From an uncultured Alphaproteobacteria bacterium (GTDB taxonomy: Bacteria; Pseudomonadota; Alphaproteobacteria; Rickettsiales; Midichloriaceae), in the NCBI GenBank assembly GCA_903860855.1, contig CAIOSF010000078.1, forward strand, positions 1-6,122: 6,122 nt of DNA, in the 5' to 3' direction. Positions 1 through 6,121 of the stretch are shown here, piece after piece. How positions within the stretch are numbered: the first letter of the stretch is position 1; each line of letters opens with the position of its first letter. The notes beneath the pieces are model-generated. The model ran no database searches. It saw only the letters and a list, made by a program, of their open reading frames with translations, and was not told the origin of the DNA. Both the position numbers and the translations under genes were made by a program.

Positions 1-900
1 AACCTTCGGTGATAGACTTAGAGGATTATCTATACCTCTAATCAAAATATTACCGTGCTCATCTTGAAACTGCAGTCTATCGCTATTCTTTTGGATGGCA
101 GCTCCCTGAGCAGTTTTTAGTAATTCAAAATCAACATAGTAGTAAACATTATCCATGTATAAATAATCCAATACGGTCGGCACAACGATCATGTCGTCTC
201 CTATGAATGGATCAACATATGAAATAATCTTGCCACTCTTGCTGTTAAAGTTTATCTCAGCCATACCAGCTACTGGCGATATATAGGTGATTATCCCCTT
301 ATCATCGCTGTCAATTCTTTGGGTAACAGTCGATGCTTGCATCTCCACCGCCTTGATCAACCAGGTGTTTTCACTTCTAATCACCGAGATCTCATCTAGA
401 TTAATACCATGAGCTACATCAGCGATTATAAATGTGGCAGCAGGAGTACTCTCAATATTGAGCTGCTTGAAACCCTTCATTTTGCCATTTTTAAGTTGTT
501 GCTCGGTCATCCCTTGGAAAGAGATATTGCTTGCCTCATCGAAAACTATCCAAAGCTTACCTGCTCTTAGAAATATTGCCGCTCCAACCTGCTTGTTCCA
601 TCCTATGTTTATCGAGGTATAGTCATTATTATTTTCAATATTCGCAATCACCGTGGCATTCGCTTTATCGTCTACAGCAGCAAACACCTTCTCTAATGGC
701 CAGATCAACATAATAAATAGGACAAGAAGGGAAATCCATGGCTGTGTTCTTAGCGTATTGAAGTGAGCGAAAGGAGAGGCATGACGGTCTGATTGATCCA
801 TCATCGCACATGACCTTTCCTTTCTTCGCTCAACGGCCATACTAATCATACACACATTAAATCGATAACTCTTCACATTCTCCTTTTCGTTTGCAAACAT
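1..900 (-). CDS. N-terminal part of a large exported protein of unknown family (runs off left edge)
   Basis: The reverse strand is open for 300 codons from an ATG at 898-900 to the window edge, so the C-terminus is missing. This ATG directly follows the TAA of the DsbA-like gene (901-903), with AAGG 8 nt upstream, which suggests translational coupling. A second good start is the ATG at 802-804 (codon 33), preceded by GGAAAGG at 9 nt. That start would place the hydrophobic stretch WISLLVLFIMLIW (residues 55-67) where a signal peptide is expected, with possible cleavage near VFA-A (72-75). The rest is soluble, beta-rich and without cysteine. It includes GAAIFLRAGKLWIVFD at about residues 107-122, which recalls N-terminal domains of uncharacterised alphaproteobacterial envelope proteins, some with TPR repeats; this is memory-based and weak. 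The product is probably periplasmic or surface-exposed. Its function is unknown. Confidence is high that it codes and low on its identity. Confidence 0.8.
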   Translation of the reverse strand, partial: MFANEKENVKSYRFNVCMISMAVERRKERSCAMMDQSDRHASPFAHFNTLRTQPWISLLVLFIMLIWPLEKVFAAVDDKANATVIANIENNNDYTSINIGWNKQVGAAIFLRAGKLWIVFDEASNISFQGMTEQQLKNGKMKGFKQLNIESTPAATFIIADVAHGINLDEISVIRSENTWLIKAVEMQASTVTQRIDSDDKGIITYISPVAGMAEINFNSKSGKIISYVDPFIGDDMIVVPTVLDYLYMDNVYYYVDFELLKTAQGAAIQKNSDRLQFQDEHGNILIRGIDNPLSLSPKV

Positions 901-1587
901 TTACTGAGCCTTAACTTTACCACTTTTTTTTATTTTTTCCTCCAGTTCATCGACTCGAACTTCTCCTTCTATTTTTTCACCATTCAAGAAAAAGGTTGGT
1001 GTGTATTTAATATCGAAGATTTTTCCAGCCTCGAATGATTTCTTCGTCAAACTACCGGAAATATTCTGGTTTTTCAAACACAGTTTGAATTTATCTTCTT
1101 CAACTCCATATAGTTTTAATATCGCCAAGAGTGCATCGGCATAATTCTGCTGAAAAACCCAATTTGTTTGTGTATTAAACATAGCAAAGAGTAGCTCGAA
1201 ATACCTATCGCTATTTTCACCTGCAAGACAATGGGCTAATATAGATCCGGTGAGCGATGACATAGTAGTGGGATAATCTCTATAAACATATCTAACTTGA
1301 CCAGTATTGATCAACCTCTCCCTTAGCTCGCGGAAACTATTTTTATGAAAGTTGGCGCAGTGAGTGCAGCTTAACGAAGAATATTCAATAAGTGTGTAGG
1401 GAGCATCTTTACAGCCCATGGTCATATCATCATCCTTGATCTGCAAGAGCTCCTCTCTGCTGGGTAAAGACTCGGCTCTTACGGCAGCAATACCCTGTAT
1501 AAGACAAAAACACAGCAAACATAAAAAAAACAGGATTGTAATTGCTCGTAATCTACAAACAAGATCTATACAGTATCTGACTAACAA
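901..1587 (-). CDS. DsbA-like secreted thiol:disulfide oxidoreductase (thioredoxin fold)
   Basis: This 228-aa protein has a basic N-terminus, a hydrophobic segment at residues 15-36 and a signal-peptidase site VRA-E at 36-39, so it should act in the periplasm. The mature part opens with MGCKDAP and continues to IEYSSLSCTHCANFHK, giving the redox pair C74-T75-H76-C77. The cis-proline loop is T196-P197-T198 in KYTPTFFLNG, as in DsbA/BdbD (Thioredoxin_4) proteins. It probably oxidises cysteines in exported proteins. C120 and C170 sit where many alphaproteobacterial DsbA proteins carry a second disulfide; C59 is extra. The only start that keeps the signal peptide is a TTG at 1585-1587, with no Shine-Dalgarno sequence but 8 nt after the stop of an overlapping frame (1596-1736). 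The next gene starts immediately at its stop, so the two are probably co-expressed. The family is secure; which DsbA paralogue it is remains open. Confidence 0.9.
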   Translation of the reverse strand: MLVRYCIDLVCRLRAITILFFLCLLCFCLIQGIAAVRAESLPSREELLQIKDDDMTMGCKDAPYTLIEYSSLSCTHCANFHKNSFRELRERLINTGQVRYVYRDYPTTMSSLTGSILAHCLAGENSDRYFELLFAMFNTQTNWVFQQNYADALLAILKLYGVEEDKFKLCLKNQNISGSLTKKSFEAGKIFDIKYTPTFFLNGEKIEGEVRVDELEEKIKKSGKVKAQ

Positions 1588-1595
1588 AGGAGCAG

Positions 1596-1736
1596 TTATG
1601 TTTTATTCATAAATTCAATGATAAAATATTCCGCTAAACTCTCCTTGTCCAGATTTTTATAGTGGGTCGAGTGAATGTCCTCTCTCCAGAATGCTTCTAT
1701 TAGCTTTTTTATAAATATACGAAATAATCTCAGCAA
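1596..1736 (-). CDS. Candidate overlapping small frame or frameshifted C-terminal extension of the FlhB-like gene
   Basis: In the +1 frame relative to the FlhB-like gene there are 46 open codons from a TTG at 1734-1736 to a TAA at 1596-1598. About 26 codons lie beyond the FlhB-like stop at 1657. The later part (HSTHYKNLDKESLAEY, then FIIEFMNKT) has a protein-like composition. There is no ATG start and no usable ribosome binding site before the TTG, so independent translation is doubtful. The frame could be reached from the FlhB-like gene by losing one A at the A6 tract (minus strand; T6 on plus at 1705-1710). Its stop is 8 nt before the TTG start of the DsbA-like gene, as expected for operon packing. 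It may also be chance. Confidence 0.25.
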   Translation of the reverse strand: MLRLFRIFIKKLIEAFWREDIHSTHYKNLDKESLAEYFIIEFMNKT

Positions 1737-1974
1737 CTACAGCAAAAGTCTCAATTGGGATCACATCACCCACTTCCAGCAAAGCCAAAATACTTGCTAA
1801 CTCTTCGTTCTTTTCTATGGCAATCCCTTCTCGTTTTGCTATATCTAATATCGTCTGAGCAACCGAGCCTTTACCGCTGGCCACAATCTTCGGGGGCGAT
1901 CTATTTTCTGACCTATATTGCAGAGCAATCGCCACAAGATCAGTTAGCTTATTGTCTTTTTTAATATTATTCAT
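1657..1974 (-). CDS. FlhB C-terminal-domain-like protein (type III export switch homologue)
   Basis: This 105-aa cytosolic protein matches only the cytoplasmic domain of FlhB/YscU export-switch proteins. Its core reads VAIALQYRSE, PPKIVASGKGSVAQTILDIA, GIAIEKNEELASILALLEVG and IPIETFAVVAEIISYIY, in the order usual for this domain. The four membrane helices of FlhB are absent, and so is the NPTH autocleavage site: the equivalent region reads NRSPPKIVA. This is typical of the small FlhB-like family found near fliK or other flagellar genes. Its role is presumably in flagellar export, perhaps partly standing in for the FlhB C-domain. I chose the ATG at 1972-1974 because the conserved part begins soon after. 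A TTG at 2008-2010 would add 12 residues. Neither start has a clear ribosome binding site. The tail after KKA is not conserved and may be replaced through a frame change at an A6 tract (see findings). Confidence 0.85.
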   Translation of the reverse strand: MNNIKKDNKLTDLVAIALQYRSENRSPPKIVASGKGSVAQTILDIAKREGIAIEKNEELASILALLEVGDVIPIETFAVVAEIISYIYKKANRSILERGHSLDPL

Positions 1975-2047
1975 AATACGTAATACACTTTTGACTACAT
2001 CTTCGATCAAGAGAGCGATGACGTAGCAGGCTATCTGAGACTCGGCG

Positions 2048-2611
2048 TTATATTGACATAATATCTTTTGTCTTATCCGCCACCGTTTCTTCTACCTTTT
2101 TAATATACTTATCTGTAATTTTCTGCACTTCATCACTATGGGAATGAAGCTCATCTTCCGAAATTTCCTTACCTTTTTCAGCCTTCTTTAAGTCATCCAT
2201 CACATCTCTGCGGACATTTCTCACAGAAACCTTAGCAGATTCACCGTATTCAGATGCCTTTTTACCAAGCTCTTTCCTTCTTTGCTCGCTTAAATCAGGA
2301 ATTGGCACTCTGATCACCTGACCTTCAGTTATCGGATTAAGACCAAGGCCGGCATTCATAATGGCCTTTTCAACATCCTTAGCCAAGGCTCTGTCCCATA
2401 CCTGTACGACCAGCATCTTGGGATCAGGCGATGTTACTGTCCCCAGTTGGTTGATTGGCATCATATCTCCATAAGCTTCAACTCTGATGGGCTCCAGCAA
2501 GGCAGTGGAGACGCGGCCAGTCCTTAACCCAGCGAGGGAATGTTTGAGATTCTGAATTGCACCATCCATTCTTCTTTCTAGGTCAGTTATTATCGATTTT
2601 ATATCTTCCAT
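2048..2611 (-). CDS. frr: Ribosome recycling factor
   Basis: The product is 187 aa, close to the usual 185. RRF binds the post-termination ribosome and, with EF-G, splits it so that subunits can be reused; it is cytosolic and essential. Recognised motifs are LAGLRTGRVSTALLEPIRVE (27-46), the SPDPKMLVVQVWDRA block (61-75), AIMNAGLGLNP (83-93), IPDLSEQRRKEL (104-115) and VRNVRRD (130-136), which holds the conserved arginines of helix 3. The acidic hinge GKEISEDE and the C-terminal DEVQKITDKYIKKVEE helix follow. The ATG at 2609-2611 gives the normal N-terminus but has only AT-rich sequence before it, with no Shine-Dalgarno motif. In many alphaproteobacteria frr follows pyrH; here it follows a tRNA and a doubtful small frame, and precedes an FlhB-like gene, so the local order is rearranged. 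Confidence 0.98.
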   Translation of the reverse strand: MEDIKSIITDLERRMDGAIQNLKHSLAGLRTGRVSTALLEPIRVEAYGDMMPINQLGTVTSPDPKMLVVQVWDRALAKDVEKAIMNAGLGLNPITEGQVIRVPIPDLSEQRRKELGKKASEYGESAKVSVRNVRRDVMDDLKKAEKGKEISEDELHSHSDEVQKITDKYIKKVEETVADKTKDIMSI

Positions 2612-2642
2612 ATCAATATTCTAATATATCACTGCTAATTAA

Positions 2643-2882
2643 CTACTTACCAAACAAAATAAACAACCCGTTCACACGCAGCCCTATCCAATTGTAGAGC
2701 AACCGATAACATGCTGAGCAAAAAAGCACAAGAAAAAGTATGACCAACCTTGAACATCTGATCATATCACGAATTGGAGTGAGGAAAGCTGTAATAAATT
2801 CTTTGAACAGATAGAATATATACCAAATCATCATTATGATTGATACACTTGCTGATATTGATGCAAGTACTAGACTTATCAA
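2643..2882 (-). CDS. Doubtful small membrane protein, unidentified
   Basis: This 79-codon frame starts at a TTG (2880-2882) or, shorter, at an ATG (2832-2834, codon 17; 63 aa). It encodes two hydrophobic segments, roughly residues 2-27 and 45-60, separated by a basic stretch with PIRDMIRCSR. That would suit a two-pass inner-membrane protein. It lies 31 nt upstream of frr on the same strand. No start has a clear ribosome binding site, and I recognise no family. Upstream on the minus strand a weak TATAGT (2922-2927) could serve as a -10 box for this frame or for frr, but no good -35 is present. If the frame is not real, 2612-3021 is simply the leader region of frr. Confidence 0.35.
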   Translation of the reverse strand: MISLVLASISASVSIIMMIWYIFYLFKEFITAFLTPIRDMIRCSRLVILFLVLFCSACYRLLYNWIGLRVNGLFILFGK

Positions 2883-3021
2883 TTAAGGTCGCAAAATCGC
2901 CGTAGATAGTGAACCTATTTAACTATAACCTTTTATCTATTTTGTTATCTCTATTGGATGGCCAATCTACTGAGAATCATCGAGAGAGAAAGAAAAGAAG
3001 CAATCCCCTAAAGGAGAATAA

Positions 3022-3097
3022 TGGTGGAGGCAAACGGATTCGAACCGATGACCCTCTGCTTGCAAAGCAGATGCTCTACCAACTGAGCTATGCCCCC
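3022..3097 (-). tRNA. tRNA-Ala (anticodon UGC)
   Basis: The reverse strand folds as a 76-nt tRNA. The acceptor pairs GGGGGCA with TGCCTCC (one G-U), the discriminator is A, and the CCA end is encoded at 3022-3024. The D arm starts AGCTCAGTTGGTAGAGC. The anticodon stem TCTGC/GCAGA encloses loop TTTGCAA with anticodon TGC (3062-3064). The T loop contains GGTTCGAATCC. A pyrimidine-rich stretch follows downstream (about 2985-3005 on this strand) after a weak CTCC/GGGG hairpin, and might end the transcript. Confidence 0.98.
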
Positions 3098-3236
3098 ATA
3101 TAAAAAAAGAAAGAGCGAGCTTCCCCACACCCATATCTAGCATTAAATCGCCTTGCTGCAGCATCCACTCCAATACACAAGTAATGTTGGAACAAGCACA
3201 CAATGTCGCCTGGACCGAATCAACAGAATCAATCTA

Positions 3237-3311
3237 TGGAGCGGGCAAAGGGATTCGAACCCTCGACCCCAACCTTGGCAAGGTTGTGCTCTACCTCTGA
3301 GCTATGCCCGC
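3237..3311 (-). tRNA. tRNA-Gly (anticodon GCC)
   Basis: The reverse strand folds as a 75-nt tRNA. The acceptor pairs GCGGGCA with TGCCCGC, the discriminator is T (U), and CCA is encoded at 3237-3239. The D arm is TAGCTCAGAGGTAGAGC. The anticodon stem CAACC/GGTTG holds loop TTGCCAA with anticodon GCC (3277-3279). The T arm reads GAGGGTTCGAATCCC. It lies 139 nt upstream of tRNA-Ala on the same strand. The spacer contains no gene I can support, and its last bases before tRNA-Ala form a T-rich run (CTTTCTTTTTTT). Confidence 0.98.
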
Positions 3312-3335
3312 TTATACAACACAAACAATATAGCC

Positions 3336-3374
3336 AATAAGCGACGAAATGCAAAGAAGTATTTGCCGCTTATT
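3336..3374. repeat. Inverted repeat between flgE and tRNA-Gly
   Basis: Perfect 8-bp arms AATAAGCG (3336-3343) and CGCTTATT (3367-3374) enclose 23 nt, which contain an inner AAAT/ATTT pair. It lies 69 nt beyond the flgE stop. On the plus strand it is followed by AACATTTTT. On the minus strand, the direction of flgE, no T-run follows. It could be a weak terminator, an RNA-stability hairpin at the 3' end of the flgE transcript, or chance. Confidence 0.35.
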
Positions 3375-3443
3375 AACATTTTTCGACATGCATATGAATG
3401 CAAACAACGCTTTGTGACCAGACCTCCATTAGACCGTTGTACA

Positions 3444-5894
3444 TCAGACCCTTGTAAGCAATGTATCGACCAAACTTAGACCAACCTGAAGCGATTTAGT
3501 GCAGGCTCCATAAGTCTGATTCGCAATCATCATATTTGTGAGTTGTTCAGCTATATCAGAGTTTGACGACTCAATGTTACCAGCGGAAATGGTGAGAGCT
3601 GCATTAGCGGTGCCTGCAAAATTTACCGTGCCAGAGTTAATGGACTGAGCATAACTGTTGTCTCCCCTTGGGGTTAGCCCATTGATGTTTTGAAATGTAC
3701 CTACAGGTATACTATATAGCTTAATATTGGCTCCATTTGTGTATGTTCCAACAACATCACCATTTTGACCAACCTCAATATCAGTCAGCAGCCCTACACC
3801 ATATCCATCTGCGGTGACCTCACCACTCATTGCTTGAACGGCCTGATAGAACCCAGCAGTATTAAGCGTTATATTACTTGTGGCCGATCCAGCTGTTGCC
3901 GCCCATTGGATAGTAATACCAGTGCTAGCATTTGGAACAAGAGCTTCTTGCTGCATCCCACCGAGGGCTTGAGTGATTGTTTGGCTGGTACCGTTACCAA
4001 ATGGTGGCGGTATTACACCAGGAGTGGCACTGGTTACAGTTATTGCACTATTGTTCACTGGAGTGAGCTTCAAGTAGGATGTACCGCTTTGAGGGCCGTT
4101 TTCTAATGATGCTGTTACTTGCATTTGCAATGCGGCATTATTATTTATCGCGTTTACCAAATCAATCATCGATGTAAATTGAGTTGCCGTAGGAATGACA
4201 CCACGAGTTGGGGTTAGGTAATTGAGAGTCACACCATTTACAATGATATCTTGATTATTAACGGCATTTAAGGGCACAAATGGATTCACCACCACAGTGC
4301 TGTAAGCTGACTGACTAAATGATGAAGTTGACACTAAGTTACCATTGGTATCAAAAACCAACTTACTCGCTTGCAGAAGACCATCAGATCTAGTTGCTCC
4401 AGCAATCTCTGCCTGATTAGCTACATAAACCTCCATAGACCAGGTATTTGTACTGACCTTTTTAAGTCCTATATTCATAGGGTGCATTTTGCCTAAGGAA
4501 TCATAGACATTAACTGTCTGAATCATATCGGCGACGAAGGCACCACCAGCTATATTTCTACCACTATTATAAGGATCATAACCTGAATCAACCTCTGTAC
4601 CTGAAGCATTAAGACCAAGGGCAGCCAAAATATTTTGGGCTGGATTATCATTCGTAAAAGTCACTGAGTTATTCGGTTTACCATTCAAAATAATATTGGC
4701 GCTAGTTGGAACATCTAGAACACCAGCAAAAGAAGAAGTCAATGCTCCCGCTAGATCGCCCATACTGGCAAATCTATTGGTTCCAGCCTGGGCAGCTGCA
4801 ATGCTCTGACCAGCCAAACCTAGTGCATTGGCCAGAGTCCCAGTGCCACCGAAGCTCATGCTCATGCTCATGCTCGTAGATGGTGGAGCAATAAGCAAAG
4901 TTGCAGACCCTGCCACGGTTGGATCAGGGGTATCTGTAATCAACCTTGTGCGAAAACCAAGGCCATTTAATATATTACCGAGATTTGTTAGCCCAGCTTG
5001 ATCATTTCCTCCATGAATCTGATTAGACGCAATCGTGACGGTCGTACCGCCAGCACCATTTGCATTGGCACCATAGGTGATGGTCAAAGTATCGATCGCC
5101 GTATTAGGTATAGTGACTCCGCTACTAGCCATTTTGCTGGTAGCAGCAATACCACCAAACTCGCAACTTACATTATCGGTGATGACCTGGGTTCCATCTA
5201 AACGGCTCACAGCGACGTTGAAACCTGAACCCAAGATCATACCTTCGTTATAACCCCAAGTGGCCATATCAGGAGCCAAAACATCAGTTAATTGTAGAGG
5301 GGCATTCAATGGACCAAGATTCTGTCTTGTACGAGGATCTGCTTTTGGTTCTATAAGTATCTGGGGCTGACCAGAGACAAGAGCATCAGATTTTAAATCA
5401 AAAGACGCGGTTATTTCAGTAGTTGCAACAGCTGTTGCCGTAGACTTATCTGGTCCAAATGCGACAGGAATGAAGGTTGTTTGATCACCTTTTCCGCCAA
5501 TCAATTGACCCGTTTTCATATCATAGGCTTGGCCCATGAGCAAATATTGACCCAAGTACTCAAGCTGAGAGGCATTATTGGCGCGGAACATCCCCGTCGG
5601 CATATAATAAAGTGTTTTATTGGGATCATTCTTGTCTATCACGGCGAACATACCATTCCCACCCTCTATCGCAAGATCCGTGGCTATACCGGTATAAGTC
5701 GAAGCTCCCTTCGTGGATATAGTATATGTCTCAATCGACGAAACTCCGTTATCCCCTTGGACATCATAGAGAGCATCGTAGATAGCCTTAAATCCCGGAG
5801 TGTCATTGTTTGCAATGTTATGTCCAGTATGAGCTATCTTATTCCTCATCGTCTGCATTCCAAGAATCGATGGAGTAGTCGTGTTTATCGCCAT
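3444..5894 (-). CDS. flgE: Flagellar hook protein FlgE, unusually long
   Basis: FlgE builds the hook, the flexible joint between basal body and filament, and is exported by the flagellar type III apparatus. The N-terminal rod-type helix (residues 1-40) includes GHNIANNDTPGFKA. It is followed by the hook-core signature DLAIEGGNGMFAVID (73-87) with YYMPTGMFRAN and YLLMGQ. The FlgE domain MIQTVNVYDSLGKMHPMNIG is at 457-476, with LVFDTNGNL at 512-520. The C-terminal part has GLLTDIEVGQNGDVVG (701-716) and the last helix SNSDIAEQLTNMMIANQTYG (777-796). At 816 aa it is about twice the length of enteric FlgE. The extra sequence lies between residues 130 and 680 and contains modules resembling flagellin/hook IN repeats. 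Cysteines are at 244 and 798. The start is the ATG at 5892-5894; no Shine-Dalgarno sequence precedes it. It appears monocistronic or first in its unit. Confidence 0.95.
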   Translation of the reverse strand: MAINTTTPSILGMQTMRNKIAHTGHNIANNDTPGFKAIYDALYDVQGDNGVSSIETYTISTKGASTYTGIATDLAIEGGNGMFAVIDKNDPNKTLYYMPTGMFRANNASQLEYLGQYLLMGQAYDMKTGQLIGGKGDQTTFIPVAFGPDKSTATAVATTEITASFDLKSDALVSGQPQILIEPKADPRTRQNLGPLNAPLQLTDVLAPDMATWGYNEGMILGSGFNVAVSRLDGTQVITDNVSCEFGGIAATSKMASSGVTIPNTAIDTLTITYGANANGAGGTTVTIASNQIHGGNDQAGLTNLGNILNGLGFRTRLITDTPDPTVAGSATLLIAPPSTSMSMSMSFGGTGTLANALGLAGQSIAAAQAGTNRFASMGDLAGALTSSFAGVLDVPTSANIILNGKPNNSVTFTNDNPAQNILAALGLNASGTEVDSGYDPYNSGRNIAGGAFVADMIQTVNVYDSLGKMHPMNIGLKKVSTNTWSMEVYVANQAEIAGATRSDGLLQASKLVFDTNGNLVSTSSFSQSAYSTVVVNPFVPLNAVNNQDIIVNGVTLNYLTPTRGVIPTATQFTSMIDLVNAINNNAALQMQVTASLENGPQSGTSYLKLTPVNNSAITVTSATPGVIPPPFGNGTSQTITQALGGMQQEALVPNASTGITIQWAATAGSATSNITLNTAGFYQAVQAMSGEVTADGYGVGLLTDIEVGQNGDVVGTYTNGANIKLYSIPVGTFQNINGLTPRGDNSYAQSINSGTVNFAGTANAALTISAGNIESSNSDIAEQLTNMMIANQTYGACTKSLQVGLSLVDTLLTRV
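4854..4877 (-). repeat. Hexanucleotide tandem repeat inside flgE (Ser-Met repeat)
   Basis: On the plus strand three GCTCAT units are followed by a degenerate GCTCGT. On the coding strand they encode alternating Ser-Met at residues about 341-347 of FlgE, next to PPST and FGGTGT. Unit gain or loss would keep the frame and change only the length of this loop. Confidence 0.7.
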
Positions 5895-5930
5895 TTATTT
5901 GAATAAAATATGTTGATTAAGGCCATTATA
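5894..5930 (-). promoter_or_regulatory. Candidate sigma-70 type promoter -10 and short leader of flgE
   Basis: A perfect TATAAT lies on the minus strand at 5925-5930, 30 nt before the flgE ATG, so the leader would be about 22 nt. The -35 region at 16-18 nt spacing is weak (TTATCT-like). I see no sigma-54 (GG-N10-GC) or sigma-28 motif, although these often drive hook genes in other bacteria. The box lies just after the stop (5942-5944) of the upstream partial frame. Confidence 0.35.
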
Positions 5931-5941
5931 AGCAAAATCTT

Positions 5942-6121
5942 TTATAAAGATAAAGCCTTTCTTATCGTCTTGAATAAGTTACTCTCAAAAAAACCAAGTA
6001 GCAATGACTTACGGATCAGCGAGGGGGTGTTTGATAGCTCTGAAACCAGGGTACCATTGTTGCGAACTAATATATCATCACGCACTTGCTTCGTGATGAT
6101 AGGCTTAGAATTACCATATTG
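5942..6121 (-). CDS. C-terminal end of an unidentified protein (enters from right edge)
   Basis: The reverse strand is open from the window edge for 59 codons to a TAA at 5942-5944. The peptide contains KQVRDDILVRNNGTLVSE followed by TPSLIRKSLLLGFFESNLF and ends RKALSL. I do not recognise it. It is preferred over the opposite-strand frame at 5910-6122 because all other genes here run on the minus strand and it stops just before the flgE promoter candidate. Its 5' part lies outside the window, so length and family cannot be judged. Confidence 0.45.
   Translation of the reverse strand, partial: QYGNSKPIITKQVRDDILVRNNGTLVSELSNTPSLIRKSLLLGFFESNLFKTIRKALSL

Noticed and set aside
434..713. Two plus-strand frames opposite the left-edge gene
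   Set aside because: The minus strand is open for 300 codons here, with a good start context and signal segment.
1418..1612. Plus-strand frame and an AAAGGAG before an ATG at 1598-1600
   Set aside because: The frame is antisense to the DsbA-like gene. The ribosome-binding-like motif precedes only a four-codon frame on the plus strand.
1650..1680. STHY in the alternative frame resembling the NPTHY cleavage site of FlhB
   Set aside because: It lies after, not before, the switch domain and in another frame, so the likeness is chance.
2909..3103. Plus-strand frame with GGKRIRTDDPLLAKQMLYQL
   Set aside because: It is the antisense translation of tRNA-Ala, another common false protein.
2967..3203. 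Minus-strand frame of 78 codons containing HSSVGRASALQAEGHRFES
   Set aside because: It is the conceptual translation of the tRNA-Ala gene, a well-known spurious protein.
3153..3479. Plus-strand frame with SGQRDSNPRPQPWQGCALPL
   Set aside because: It is the antisense translation of tRNA-Gly and flanking spacer.
3765..4106. Plus-strand frame of 113 codons
   Set aside because: It lies wholly antisense to flgE, has no ribosome binding site and no recognisable domain.
5481..5906. Plus-strand frame of 141 codons
   Set aside because: It is antisense to the conserved N-terminal part of flgE.
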